DNA of 38,536 nucleotides from Candidatus Niyogiibacteriota bacterium (lineage in GTDB: Bacteria; Patescibacteriota; Minisyncoccia; JACROR01): NCBI GenBank assembly GCA_016214345.1, contig JACROR010000029.1:1-38536 (forward strand). The letters run 5' to 3'. Shown in pieces: positions 8,166 to 19,512 of this stretch. Every line of letters starts with the position of its first letter. Position 1 is the first letter of the stretch. A model generated the notes under the pieces. That model saw nothing but the letters and a program-made list of their open reading frames with translations. It was not told the origin of the DNA and searched no databases. Position numbers and translations under genes: made by a program.

Positions 8166-11090
8166 ATGGCGCGCAAAAACAATCCAAAAGATTTTATACA
8201 CATACAAGGAGCGAGGGTTCATAACCTCAAAAATATTTCTCTTAGTATTCCTAAAAATAAACTCGTGGTTTTTACCGGACTTTCAGGTTCCGGTAAATCT
8301 TCTTTGGCTTTTGACACCATATACGCGGAAGCGGAGCGGCGGTTCGTGGAATCGCTGTCTTCTTACGCGCGGCAGTTTTTAGGCGTGCGTGAAAAGCCGG
8401 ATGTGGACAAAATAACCGGCTTGTCGCCGACCATCGCCATTGACCAGCGTTTGGTTTCCCGAAACCCCCGTTCCACCGTGGGAACCATGACTGAAATTCA
8501 TGATTATTTGCGCGTGTTGTTCGCCCGTTTTGGATCGCTTCATTGTCCGCGGTGCCGTGGCGCGGTCAAGCGTCAGGGCATAGAGGACATGGTTTCGCGC
8601 ATAAGGCGCGCCCCGTTAAATCCCCGCGTAGCGGGGGCGCCGTCGGCGCATTTAACAGGGCGCGCGAATTTTGGCCGTTATTTGATGATTTTAGCGCCCA
8701 TGGTTGTGGCGAAGCGGGGTGAACATAAAAAGGCGCTTTTTAGCATACAAAAGCAGGGATTTCTTCGCGTGCGGTTAGACGGCGGAATTATGCGCGTTGA
8801 AGAGGCGATAGATCTGGAATTGGATCCGGCAAAAAAGCATTCTTTGGAAGTTGTCATAGACCGTTTGATAATTGATAAGCATACGGAAAGAGGTCGGCTT
8901 TTGGAATCGTTGGGTGCGGCGCTTAAAGTTGGCAACGGAAGGGTGACCGCGCTTTTTTCCAAGAACGAATTTGACGATGCCGCGGATGAAGACAACATCC
9001 AAGAACTGGTTTTCAGCGAAAATTTCTCCTGCGTTAAATGCGGAGTTTCTCTGCCAGAGATTGAACCGCGGCTGTTTTCATTTAATAGTCCCCATGGAGC
9101 ATGCCGGAGTTGTACCGGTTTGGGCAACCGGTTGGAAGTAGAGCCGGAATTAGTTATTCCTAATAAAGATTTGTCGCTCGCGGAAGGGGCGATCCGGCCA
9201 TGGTCGCGTTTTGCTTACGGGGCCGCCAAAAAATCCTGGCATTGGTGGATGTTGGAGCATTTGGCGGAGAAACATAAATTCAGTTTGACTGTTCCGGTCA
9301 AAACTCTTTCGCCCAAAATAATAAATTTGATTTTGCGCGGAGAGCAAGACCTTGCGGGGGCGGACGAAGCAAAACCATCGGATAAATATGAAGGAGTGAT
9401 CCCTAATTTGGAGAAACGATGGAAAGAGGCTGATTCAGATTGGGCGAGAGGAGAGCTGGAGCAATATATGCGTTCTTGCGTTTGTCTTGATTGCCAAGGC
9501 CTTAGGCTCCATGCGGAAGCTCTTGCCGTAACTATTCCGGCGGGGGGTAAAAAATACGATATTGCCCAAATTTCGGATATGCCCGCGGAAAACGCTTTGA
9601 TTTTTTTTGAAGGCCTAATGAGAGAACAGTCTAAAAATAAAGCAGTCACGTCTTTACTTAAAGAAATTATTAAACGATCGCAATTTTTATTGGGCGTGGG
9701 ATTGGGATATATTTCGCTTGGCCGTTCCGCGGATACTTTGTCCGGCGGCGAGGCGCAGCGCGTGCGTTTAGCAACGCAGATAGGGTTGGGATTGTCCAAT
9801 GTGATATACGTACTGGACGAGCCGTCCGTGGGGCTTCATCCGGCTGATCATTCCAAATTGATTACTACCTTGAAAGAGTTGCGGGACGCGGATAATTCGG
9901 TATTCGTGGTGGAGCATGACCTGGAAACCATCAAAGAAGCGGACTGGGTGGTGGACATCGGGCCCGGAGCCGGTAAGCATGGCGGACAGGTACTTTTTGA
10001 GGGGACCTATGAAGAATTAAGGCGCGCGCCCACCCTAACCGGACATTATTTGTCCGGTAAAAAACGGATTAAAATAAATAAGCGAAGCATTGATAAAAAA
10101 TCGCCCAAGCTTACCATACGCGGCGCGAGTGAACATAATTTAAAAAATATCAACGTGGAAATTCCGCTGGGAAAGCTGGTTTGCGTTTCCGGCGTTTCCG
10201 GATCCGGCAAGAGTACGCTGGTAAATGACATTTTGGCGCGCGCGTTACGCCGTCATTTTAACGGATCGCGCGAAGTGCCGGGCAAACATAAATCTATTTC
10301 CGGACTGGACGCGATAGACAAGATGGTGATCATGGATCAGTCGCCCATTGGCAAAACTCCGCGTTCCAATCCCGCCACTTACACCGGAGCTTTTTCTTTT
10401 ATCAGAGATTTGTTTGCCGGAACGCGCGATGCCACGGCGCGGAAATACAAAGCGGGGGATTTCAGTTTCAACGTTAAAGGCGGACGCTGCGAGGCGTGCG
10501 AAGGGCAGGGAGTGAAAAACATAGACATGTATTTTTTGCCGGATATTTTCGTGGAGTGCGAAGAATGCCGCGGCGCGCGGTACAAGGCGGAGGTCTTGCG
10601 GATTATTTATAACGGTTTGAATATCGCGGAGGTTTTGGATATGTCATCCGCCGACGCGCTGCCGTTTTTCAAAGATTCCCCTCAAATAGTCGCGCGGCTG
10701 CAAACTTTGGTTGACGTGGGTTTGGGCTACATGAAATTGGGGCAGGCGGCGACTACGCTTTCCGGCGGAGAGGCGCAGCGCGTAAAATTGGCGGATGAAT
10801 TGGCGAAAAAAGAAACCGGCAAAACTTTATATATTTTGGACGAACCGACGACCGGACTTCATTCGGACGACATACAAAAACTTTTGACCGTGCTTTCCGC
10901 CTTGGTGGACAAAGGAAATTCCGTGCTTATCGTGGAGCACAATTTGGATGTGTTGCGTAACGCGGATTGGATAATCGATATGGGCCCGGAGGGCGGAGAG
11001 TTGGGCGGGGAGGTGGTGGGAGAAGGGGTTTTACCAGACATTATTAAAAATAAGAAATCTCAAACCGGCAGGTGGTTGCAAAAATATTAA
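8166..11090 (+). CDS. uvrA: Excinuclease ABC subunit A
   Basis: Two ABC modules: [46 protein letters not shown] x2; [12 protein letters not shown]; Zn-finger cysteines. Track start 8160 is TTG; ATG at 8166. Confidence 0.97.
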   Translation: MARKNNPKDFIHIQGARVHNLKNISLSIPKNKLVVFTGLSGSGKSSLAFDTIYAEAERRFVESLSSYARQFLGVREKPDVDKITGLSPTIAIDQRLVSRNPRSTVGTMTEIHDYLRVLFARFGSLHCPRCRGAVKRQGIEDMVSRIRRAPLNPRVAGAPSAHLTGRANFGRYLMILAPMVVAKRGEHKKALFSIQKQGFLRVRLDGGIMRVEEAIDLELDPAKKHSLEVVIDRLIIDKHTERGRLLESLGAALKVGNGRVTALFSKNEFDDAADEDNIQELVFSENFSCVKCGVSLPEIEPRLFSFNSPHGACRSCTGLGNRLEVEPELVIPNKDLSLAEGAIRPWSRFAYGAAKKSWHWWMLEHLAEKHKFSLTVPVKTLSPKIINLILRGEQDLAGADEAKPSDKYEGVIPNLEKRWKEADSDWARGELEQYMRSCVCLDCQGLRLHAEALAVTIPAGGKKYDIAQISDMPAENALIFFEGLMREQSKNKAVTSLLKEIIKRSQFLLGVGLGYISLGRSADTLSGGEAQRVRLATQIGLGLSNVIYVLDEPSVGLHPADHSKLITTLKELRDADNSVFVVEHDLETIKEADWVVDIGPGAGKHGGQVLFEGTYEELRRAPTLTGHYLSGKKRIKINKRSIDKKSPKLTIRGASEHNLKNINVEIPLGKLVCVSGVSGSGKSTLVNDILARALRRHFNGSREVPGKHKSISGLDAIDKMVIMDQSPIGKTPRSNPATYTGAFSFIRDLFAGTRDATARKYKAGDFSFNVKGGRCEACEGQGVKNIDMYFLPDIFVECEECRGARYKAEVLRIIYNGLNIAEVLDMSSADALPFFKDSPQIVARLQTLVDVGLGYMKLGQAATTLSGGEAQRVKLADELAKKETGKTLYILDEPTTGLHSDDIQKLLTVLSALVDKGNSVLIVEHNLDVLRNADWIIDMGPEGGELGGEVVGEGVLPDIIKNKKSQTGRWLQKY
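8606..8665. repeat. In-frame three-helix-junction palindromic element (copy 1)
   Basis: Outer arms GCGCGCCCCGTTAAAT/ATTTAACAGGGCGCGC (15/16 paired) enclosing CCCCGC-gta-GCGGGG and GCGCCgtcGGCGC hairpins. Confidence 0.8.
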
Positions 11091-11169
11091 AATATGTTAG
11101 AATCATAACAAGATTGAACCGAAAAGTTTTTTGATAATTAAATAAAAATATACCGCAAAGGAGGTTTTT

Positions 11170-12039
11170 TTGGGGAGCAAAGTATTGGAAAAGCATCACC
11201 GGTATCCGACGTCTTCAGGCGGCACGGATGAGCCGTCAAATATCTCTTATGTTTCGTCTGGGAAACACGCGGCATGGCATTTGCTTTTTAAGAACTATAG
11301 TCCGGTGGAGATCGCCAATATTATCAATACCACTTGGTTGGACCCCGACTATATAATAGTGGTAACTAAGGCGGCGTTGGTTGATAATTCAGGCCAGAAT
11401 AATCAGTTTATTGTTCCGTTGTCTGAAAATGCCCGTGAACGCAGGAAACGCAGGCACGTAAGCCAGCATCATAGGCGTCCCAAATCTCTCGGTGGCAGTG
11501 GACATGCTTGGAATATTTCCGAGGTTGAACAAGAAGAGCACGCGGCATGGCATATTTTATTTTCTAATATGATTCCGGAAGAGATAGTTGCCGAGATCAA
11601 TGCCATGTGGCTGGATCGCGCGTTTAATTTTACGGCTACGCAGATCGCTGATGTGGATTCAAACAAGATGCCTTTCAAACGCAAAGCTTTTCTTCACCCG
11701 TGCTATATATGCGGAGAACATCACCAGTCCGAGAAAAAGGCCAAGCGATGCAAAAGGCGGGGATTTATTGTTCCGAGATACACCAAAGGAGAGCGTGTCC
11801 GGATAAGCATACCGAAAAAAGAGCCGGAATGCGGTGTAATAATCGGTTGGCATACAGAGGATTCGGCAAATCCCCACACTTACGAATTTTATACCGTTAA
11901 ATTGGATGGCGGCGAAACCAGAGGGGTTTTTGCTTACAATATGCAAGTTTTGGTGCGCGGCAAATGGATCAAGCGCCGCCAGGTAATGAAAAAATCTAAG
12001 CAAAAACGCGACAGGTGGCTTAGAAAAAAAGGTTTTTAA
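11170..12039 (+). CDS. Protein with two tandem HNH-like motifs and a C-terminal basic region
   Basis: KHHRYPTSSGGTDEPSNISYVSSGKHAAWHLLF and QHHRRPKSLGGSGHAWNISEVEQEEHAAWHILF, plus a CYICG...C motif; AAAGGAGG SD; TTG start. Confidence 0.7.
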   Translation: MGSKVLEKHHRYPTSSGGTDEPSNISYVSSGKHAAWHLLFKNYSPVEIANIINTTWLDPDYIIVVTKAALVDNSGQNNQFIVPLSENARERRKRRHVSQHHRRPKSLGGSGHAWNISEVEQEEHAAWHILFSNMIPEEIVAEINAMWLDRAFNFTATQIADVDSNKMPFKRKAFLHPCYICGEHHQSEKKAKRCKRRGFIVPRYTKGERVRISIPKKEPECGVIIGWHTEDSANPHTYEFYTVKLDGGETRGVFAYNMQVLVRGKWIKRRQVMKKSKQKRDRWLRKKGF

Positions 12040-12047
12040 ATAATATG

Positions 12048-12076
12048 AAAAGAGAAGCGTGTTCTGCTTCTCTTTT
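12048..12076 (+). terminator. Intrinsic terminator
   Basis: AAAAGAGAAGC-gtgttct-GCTTCTCTTTT. Confidence 0.8.
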
Positions 12077-12186
12077 TTATTTGATGGCGTCATTTGCCAT
12101 GCGGGTATTTGACACGCTTGGTATATGCGGTTAGATTGCTATAAGAGGTCGGCACTTTTCAAATACAATAAATGAAGGGAGAAGCC

Positions 12187-12939
12187 ATGGGTTATGTGGC
12201 GTTTTTTATTATCCTTGGGACGATAATATTTGTCCATGAATTCGGACACTTGCTTGCCGCTAAGGCGGTGGGTATACGCGTGGAAGTTTTTTCCATCGGA
12301 TTTTTGGGAAAAATATGCGGCTTTATTTGGAAGGGCACCGAATATCGGCTTGGGTGGTTTCCGTTAGGCGGCTATATCAAGCCGGATGAGGAGCGTTTCC
12401 GTAAAAGTTCTGTCTTGCGCCGGTTGCCAGTGATTATCGCGGGAGTAACGGCTAATTTTATTTTTGGTTTTTTGCTTTTGTTCGGTGTTTTTTTCAGCCA
12501 CTTGTCCACGAATATTCCTTTGGGAGAAAATGTCACATTTTTTGACAGAGTTTCCATAGCCGCGAAATATTCCGCTGTTTTTGGGTCGGATATTATGGTT
12601 AAAAACGCGGAGGGGCTCGTCAAAGATGTTCCCAAAGATCCTGTCAAATCTTTGGCCGGTCCCGTGGGTATTGCCATAATGACGAAGGATGCTTATGTTC
12701 GCGGCGCAGAGAACCTGATTATTTTTACCGCGGTGTTGTCTTTGGTGGTCGGTTTTATGAATATTTTACCCATACCGCTGTTGGATGGCGGAGCGCTTGT
12801 GTTGCTTTTGCTGGAAGCGTTGCGCGGCAAGCCGCTTGCCGCGAAGACGGAATCGGTTTTGCAAAACTTTGGTTTGGTTTTATTGGCTACCATTATAGGG
12901 GTAGCGCTTTATGCCGACATCTTCAGGATCTTGTCGTAA
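12187..12939 (+). CDS. M50 site-2 protease (RseP-like), apparently without a PDZ domain
   Basis: HEFGH, ...PIPLLDGG motif and TM segments; about 250 aa; GGGAG SD before ATG 12187. Confidence 0.88.
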   Translation: MGYVAFFIILGTIIFVHEFGHLLAAKAVGIRVEVFSIGFLGKICGFIWKGTEYRLGWFPLGGYIKPDEERFRKSSVLRRLPVIIAGVTANFIFGFLLLFGVFFSHLSTNIPLGENVTFFDRVSIAAKYSAVFGSDIMVKNAEGLVKDVPKDPVKSLAGPVGIAIMTKDAYVRGAENLIIFTAVLSLVVGFMNILPIPLLDGGALVLLLLEALRGKPLAAKTESVLQNFGLVLLATIIGVALYADIFRILS

Positions 12940-12946
12940 ATAAATA

Positions 12947-12975
12947 AAGTTCGTCTGCTTTGGCAGGCGAACTTT
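12947..12975 (+). terminator. Intrinsic terminator
   Basis: AAAGTTCGTCTGC-ttt-GGCAGGCGAACTTT. Confidence 0.8.
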
Positions 12976-13087
12976 TTGTTTTAAGTCTTTTGTTTGGATG
13001 TTAAATTTAGCGCATATATTCTTGCTAAAAACGCGGTTTTCTGATATTTTGAGCCTGAAATAAGGTCTTTAACAAAGGAGAAAAATA

Positions 13088-16000
13088 ATGAATGAGAATC
13101 ATGATCGGGTAGATAAGTTATGCGCAGAACTTAGCCGAAAGCTTTTTTGGGGCGCGGAACAATCTTTAAAGCGCCGCGGATTAAAGGGTAAGGCCTTGGA
13201 TGTGTTATTGGCGGAGTGTATGGCCAATGACGAGTTGCGAACCCAGTTGTTTCGTTTTATTGATGTTTTTCCCGCGTTAAAAAATGACCAAAGCATTGTC
13301 AGCCACTTTTTATCTTATCTGGGGCCGCATCAAGATCACTTTCCGTGGTTTATAAAAAAAGCTCTTTATTGCGCGGATAAGCCCATTGCTTGCCATGCCG
13401 TCGCCGGAACCATAAAATGGCTTGTAAAATTTTTTGCCGGCCATTTTGTGATAGACAGCGTGAACGAACAAGCCATAATTAAAAAATGTTTCAGTCTAAG
13501 ATCCAAGGGATATGACACGACCTGGGACATTCTTGGCGAAGATTCCCTTACTCAAAAAGAGGCGGACAACTTTACGCGAAGATATTTTGATTTGATTGAA
13601 CGCCTTGGTTCCATGCCGGCGCCTCGCGAGTTTACCAATAATATTTCTATAAAATTATCGTCATTGGTTCCGAAATTCCAATGGGATCCTATTGATTTTG
13701 ATAATTGCGCGCGCGCGGTTTCAAAAAAATTCAGGGAAGTTTTAAGGGCTGGCATCAGACAGCGCGTGACTATTAATGTTGATATGGAACAGTACGCGGC
13801 GCGCGATCTCACTTTGGCGATATTCAAGGATGCTCTTAGCGCGCCGGAGTTTGACGGTTTGGATGACGCGGGGATCGTGGTTCAGGCATATCTTAAAGAT
13901 TCCGCCGATTCTCTTGACGATCTGCTTTCGTGGATCAAAGAAAGAAAGATCAATATCACGATCAGACTGGTAAAGGGAGCGTACTGGGATCATGAAGTTA
14001 TAAATGCCGAACAGCAGGGGTGGCCCATTCCGGTTTTTACCGATAAAGCGGAAACAGACAGGCAATTTAAATTATTGACTGAAAAAATTTTACTTGCGCA
14101 AAAATCCGGCGTGCCGGTCAAATTTGCCGCGGGAAGCCATAATATTGACAGCCTGTCTTACGCCATTGCTTTAATGCGGGAACTTGGATTGGACGGCAAC
14201 AGAAATGAAATTCAGGTTTTGCACGGGATGGGCGATCATATCCGGGAAGCCGTGCTTGACGTCCTTCGCTCTGCTCAGGATCTTCGCCATGCTACGACAT
14301 GCCATGTGCGCGTCTATGCTCCATACGGAGAATTGGTGCCGAGCATGGCGTATCTGGTGCGCAGATTGCTTGAGAATACTTCACAGCAGTCATTTTTAGG
14401 CGTAAATTTTTTGAGCAAGAAAAAACACGATTCTGTTTCCGGGGCCGATGATGTTGAAAATCTCGGACGCGATGTTCCTAAAATAAACAAGCGCGCGTTG
14501 GTTCCCGACGGGTACAAGCCAGAGCCGTTAACGGATTTTTCCAAAAAAGAAAATCGCGACGCGATGCAAAAAGTTCTAACCAAAATACGCGGTGAGTTTA
14601 ACCAAAAATATCCGCTGATTATCGGCGAGGAGCGCGTTTTTACGGAAGATTTGATATGTTCAAAAAATCCGGCGTGTTTTGGCGAGGATAAGGCGATCGG
14701 ATATGTTTCTCGGGCTTCTCGCGAGCATGCTAAGCGCGCTCTAATTGCCGCCGAACGATCGTTTGCCGATTGGAACGCGGTGTCCGTTAAAGAAAGATTG
14801 TTAATTTTGTTGCGAGCGGCCGATATTATTCGTTCGCGGCGTCTGGATTTGGCGGCTTGGCAGATTTTTGAAGCGTCAAAAACTTGGCGTGAAGCCGATG
14901 CCGATGTCGCGGAAGCTATAGATTTTCTGGAATATTATGCTCGGATGGCGGAATATCTTATGGCTTATCAATCCACCGAAGAATTGCGTGGCGAAGCCAA
15001 CGAGTGCGGTTATGAGGGCAGAGGAATTACCATTGTGATTTCTCCGTGGAATTTTCCCATGGCGATTGCCGCTGGCATGTGTTCAGCGGCGTTAGTTTCC
15101 GGCAATACCGTGATTTTCAAACCCGCGAGCGCGACCGTTGTGTCGGGTTATAAAATAGCGGAAATATTTTTGGAAGCCGGCGTGCCATCAGGTGTTCTGA
15201 ATTTTCTTCCGGGTTCCGGCAATGAGTTGGGCGACACCCTCGTAAAATATAGAGGCACAACCAACATACTTTTCACCGGTTCAAAAAAAGTCGGATTCAA
15301 ACTTTTTAAAATGGCCGCTGACGCCGGAGAAGCGGAGCAGACTCATGTGCGCCGCGTGATCGCGGAAATGGGCGGCAAGAACGCGGTTATCGTTGATGAA
15401 ACGGCGGATTTGGATCAGGCGGTTTACAGCGTTATCAAGTCGGCTTTTGGATATCAGGGTCAAAAATGTTCCGCTTGTTCGCGAGTGATAGTTTTGGATC
15501 CAATCTATGACGAGTTTGTGGAGCGTTTGCGCGGAGCGGTTGCTTCTTTAAGGATCGGCATGCCCGATGGTCCGGGAACTGATGTGGCGGCGGTGATTGA
15601 TGAAGCCGCCTTCCATAACATCAAGCAGTATATAGAAATAGGAAAAAAAGATTCGCGGCTTGCGCATGAAGCCGATATCGGAGATGTCGCGGGCAAGGGT
15701 TGGTTTATCGGTCCGATAATTTTTACCGATGTTTTGCCGGAATCGATTATCGCCCAAGAAGAAATTTTCGGCCCGGTGCTCGCCGTGATCAGAGCCGCCA
15801 ATTTCAAGGAAGCCGTGCAGATAGCCAATAATTCCGTCTATCGGCTTACGGGCGGAGTTTATTCCAGAACGGATGAGCATTTGGATTATGCCCGTAAATA
15901 TTTTAAAGCCGGAAATTTATATATCAATCGCCACATTACTGGCGCGATTGTGGGCAGACAGCCGTTTGGAGGTTTCGGAGCTTCCGGTTCCGGTCCCAAG

Positions 16001-16096
16001 GCTGGCGGTCCGGATTATCTTATGCCTTTAATGGAATCACGGACTGTTACAGAGTGTTTAATTCGCCGCGGTTTTTCTCCGAAATTAAAAAATTAG
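13088..16096 (+). CDS. putA: Bifunctional proline dehydrogenase / L-glutamate-gamma-semialdehyde dehydrogenase
   Basis: PRODH motifs RLVKGAYWDHE and YAPYGELVPSMAYLVRRLLENT; ALDH motifs SPWNFPMA, FTGSKKVG, EMGGKNAVIV, GYQGQKCSA. Confidence 0.93.
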   Translation: MNENHDRVDKLCAELSRKLFWGAEQSLKRRGLKGKALDVLLAECMANDELRTQLFRFIDVFPALKNDQSIVSHFLSYLGPHQDHFPWFIKKALYCADKPIACHAVAGTIKWLVKFFAGHFVIDSVNEQAIIKKCFSLRSKGYDTTWDILGEDSLTQKEADNFTRRYFDLIERLGSMPAPREFTNNISIKLSSLVPKFQWDPIDFDNCARAVSKKFREVLRAGIRQRVTINVDMEQYAARDLTLAIFKDALSAPEFDGLDDAGIVVQAYLKDSADSLDDLLSWIKERKINITIRLVKGAYWDHEVINAEQQGWPIPVFTDKAETDRQFKLLTEKILLAQKSGVPVKFAAGSHNIDSLSYAIALMRELGLDGNRNEIQVLHGMGDHIREAVLDVLRSAQDLRHATTCHVRVYAPYGELVPSMAYLVRRLLENTSQQSFLGVNFLSKKKHDSVSGADDVENLGRDVPKINKRALVPDGYKPEPLTDFSKKENRDAMQKVLTKIRGEFNQKYPLIIGEERVFTEDLICSKNPACFGEDKAIGYVSRASREHAKRALIAAERSFADWNAVSVKERLLILLRAADIIRSRRLDLAAWQIFEASKTWREADADVAEAIDFLEYYARMAEYLMAYQSTEELRGEANECGYEGRGITIVISPWNFPMAIAAGMCSAALVSGNTVIFKPASATVVSGYKIAEIFLEAGVPSGVLNFLPGSGNELGDTLVKYRGTTNILFTGSKKVGFKLFKMAADAGEAEQTHVRRVIAEMGGKNAVIVDETADLDQAVYSVIKSAFGYQGQKCSACSRVIVLDPIYDEFVERLRGAVASLRIGMPDGPGTDVAAVIDEAAFHNIKQYIEIGKKDSRLAHEADIGDVAGKGWFIGPIIFTDVLPESIIAQEEIFGPVLAVIRAANFKEAVQIANNSVYRLTGGVYSRTDEHLDYARKYFKAGNLYINRHITGAIVGRQPFGGFGASGSGPKAGGPDYLMPLMESRTVTECLIRRGFSPKLKN

Positions 16097-16146
16097 TTAT
16101 TTTTTGTAGAGAGATAATTGTTTTTGCAGAGAATTAATTATTTTCA

Positions 16147-16176
16147 AAGAGATTCGTTAAGGCGAGTCTCTTTTTT
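16147..16176 (+). terminator. Intrinsic terminator after putA
   Basis: AAAGAGATTCG-ttaagg-CGAGTCTCTTTTTT (one G-T wobble). Confidence 0.75.
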
Positions 16177-16224
16177 ATTTTTCGGCTACCTGCCTGCCGA
16201 CAGGCAGGCAGGTAGCCGAAAAAT
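16177..16224. repeat. 48-nt hairpin ATTTTTCGGCTACCTGCCTGCC-gaca-GGCAGGCAGGTAGCCGAAAAAT
   Basis: 22-bp fully complementary arms with a 4-nt loop. Confidence 0.9.
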
Positions 16225-16287
16225 ATAGACGTTTAGCGTTGTTTGATTTTATGATTGCGGGGGTCTCATATGTTATGGACGAGTACA

Positions 16288-16314
16288 TCTATTTTTCAAA
16301 CTGGCTTGGATGTG
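16288..16314 (+). repeat. Direct repeat A, left copy
   Basis: TCTATTTTTCAAACTGGCTTGGATGTG; 23/27 identical to 16850-16876. Confidence 0.65.
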
Positions 16315-16376
16315 CTAATATCTTGGGCGTATAATTTGGTTTGGCGAAATTATATGAGATATGATAGTATCAAATT

Positions 16377-16601
16377 ATGAAACAGCAATTTACCGCAGTA
16401 TATAAAAAAAGCGGAAAATGGTATCTCGGATGGGTTGAGGAGCTTTCCGGCGTTAATACGCAAGGGCATACGCTTGCCGAGACGCGCAAAAATCTTAAAG
16501 AGGCGCTTTCTCTTGTCATTGAAGTGAATCGTCTAGTGAGCCGCGAAGATGCCGGCGCGCGCGCTCGGCGTGAACCGCTCATCATTCCTATCCCCGCATA
16601 A
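16377..16601 (+). CDS. hicB: HicB-family antitoxin
   Basis: FTAVYKKSGKWYLGWVEELSGVNTQGHTLAETRKNLKEAL HicB fold motif; directly upstream of hicA. Confidence 0.88.
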   Translation: MKQQFTAVYKKSGKWYLGWVEELSGVNTQGHTLAETRKNLKEALSLVIEVNRLVSREDAGARARREPLIIPIPA

Positions 16602-16796
16602 ATGAAACGACTTAATCTTATTAGACACCTTCGCAAAGAAGGGTGTACTCTTATGCGCGAGGGCGCGTCCCACAGCGTATTTTTAAATATTGTAACTCGA
16701 CGCACTTCGACCGTACCGCGACATATTGAGATCGATAATAATCTTGCCAGAAAAATTTGCCGCGATCTTGGCATTCCAAAATCAACTAAAAAATAA
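16602..16796 (+). CDS. hicA: HicA-family mRNA interferase toxin
   Basis: LIRHLRKEGCTLMREGASHSVFLN...STVPRHIEIDNNLARKICRDLGI; His in GASHSVF. Confidence 0.9.
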   Translation: MKRLNLIRHLRKEGCTLMREGASHSVFLNIVTRRTSTVPRHIEIDNNLARKICRDLGIPKSTKK

Positions 16797-16849
16797 AGGG
16801 TATTTGGCTTTGATCTCATTAGCGAAGAGGGGGCCGTCGGGTGCCATTT

Positions 16850-16876
16850 TCTATTTTTCAAACCGGCTCGGGCGTG
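16850..16876 (+). repeat. Direct repeat A, right copy
   Basis: TCTATTTTTCAAACCGGCTCGGGCGTG. Confidence 0.65.
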
Positions 16877-16906
16877 ACGGTGCTTTCGGATGCCGCGGAC
16901 ACGCTC

Positions 16907-16934
16907 TTGACACTTGCGGATATTTCCCTAAAAT
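16907..16934 (+). promoter_or_regulatory. Sigma70-type promoter for groESL
   Basis: TTGACA-N16-TAAAAT just upstream of CIRCE. Confidence 0.8.
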
Positions 16935-16939
16935 GGAGA

Positions 16940-16966
16940 TTAGCACTCTTTGGTCAAGAGTGCTAA
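16940..16966 (+). promoter_or_regulatory. CIRCE operator (HrcA-binding site)
   Basis: TTAGCACTC-N9-GAGTGCTAA exact consensus, upstream of groES. Confidence 0.97.
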
Positions 16967-16986
16967 AATAATAAAATTAATTTTTT

Positions 16987-17289
16987 ATGTCCAAATTAAG
17001 CATTAAGCCATTGGGCGATCGGGTGCTCTTGGAGCCCGTGGTGGAAGACGCCAAAACCAAATCCGGAATTGTGATACCGGATACGACGGAAAAAGAGCGT
17101 CCGGAGAAAGGCAGGGTGGTCGCCGTAGGAGAGGGTAAACGCCGCGAAGACGGAGGATTAATTCCCATGTCCGTCAAAAAAGGACAGACGGTTTTGTTTT
17201 CCAAATACGGTCCTAGCGAAATAAAGGTTGATCACAAAGAATATTTAATTGCCAAAGAAGACGATATTTTGGCGATTCTTGAAAATTAA
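16987..17289 (+). CDS. groES: Co-chaperonin GroES
   Basis: LSIKPLGDRVLLEPVVEDAKTKSGIVIPDT... 100 aa. Confidence 0.97.
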   Translation: MSKLSIKPLGDRVLLEPVVEDAKTKSGIVIPDTTEKERPEKGRVVAVGEGKRREDGGLIPMSVKKGQTVLFSKYGPSEIKVDHKEYLIAKEDDILAILEN

Positions 17290-17305
17290 TTTTTTTAGTT
17301 TTTAA

Positions 17306-17321
17306 TCCGCCAGCCGGCGGA
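17306..17321. repeat. Palindrome TCCGCCAGCCGGCGGA
   Basis: Exact copies at 18961 and 22366; variant at 26469. Confidence 0.8.
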
Positions 17322-17353
17322 CTAACCACTAAAAACTATAAACTAAGCACTAA

Positions 17354-19015
<1,662 letters not shown>

Positions 19016-19030
19016 TTATCGGTATGTCAG

Positions 19031-19065
19031 AAAACGCGCTTTGATGTTACATCAAGGCGCGTTTT
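19031..19065 (+). terminator. Intrinsic terminator after groEL
   Basis: AAAACGCGC(C)TTGATG-tta-CATCAAGGCGCGTTTT. Confidence 0.8.
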
Positions 19066-19082
19066 TGTTAGGGCTAAATAAA

Positions 19083-19108
19083 AAACAATCCCGCGCAGAC
19101 GGGATTGT
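19083..19108 (-). terminator. Terminator hairpin for the minus-strand gene at 19119
   Basis: AACAATCCCG-cgcaga-CGGGATTGTT. Confidence 0.7.
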
Positions 19109-19118
19109 TAGATATTTT

Positions 19119-19436
19119 TTAGATTTTCCATTCGCCGGCTTTTAGTATAAAAGTTCCGATCTCCTTGATCTCATGGACCCTCATTTTATTTACAAAGCTG
19201 TCGGTGGCAACTTCTATCTTTCCTTCCCGCCAATCCGGATTTATGTGATGCAAGTATTCGTGCACCAGACATTCCACCAGCAGAAAGTAAATATTAATGG
19301 TTAAGGTTTTTTTCTCAAAATCAATTTCGGCATATTGTCTTTTATTGAGCCATTTTATATGTAGATTAAAAGTTTTAGAATTTAAAAAATCTTTTAGATT
19401 TTCCACTGAAGCTTTTGGATTTTTTGGTTCTGGCAT
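19119..19436 (-). CDS. Small putative zincin-like protein (HExxH motif)
   Basis: LVHEYLHHINPDWREGK contains HEYLH; CCAAGGAGGTTCC SD upstream. Confidence 0.55.
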   Translation of the reverse strand: MPEPKNPKASVENLKDFLNSKTFNLHIKWLNKRQYAEIDFEKKTLTINIYFLLVECLVHEYLHHINPDWREGKIEVATDSFVNKMRVHEIKEIGTFILKAGEWKI

Positions 19437-19512
19437 TTGGAACCTCCTTGGTTGTAAATGTGCTAATTTTGTCTTATACTTAAATCTATTATTAGGCTAT
19501 AATATTTTCAAT

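Noticed and set aside
8678-9799. Several antisense ORFs in uvrA
   Set aside because: Covered by an unambiguous UvrA reading frame
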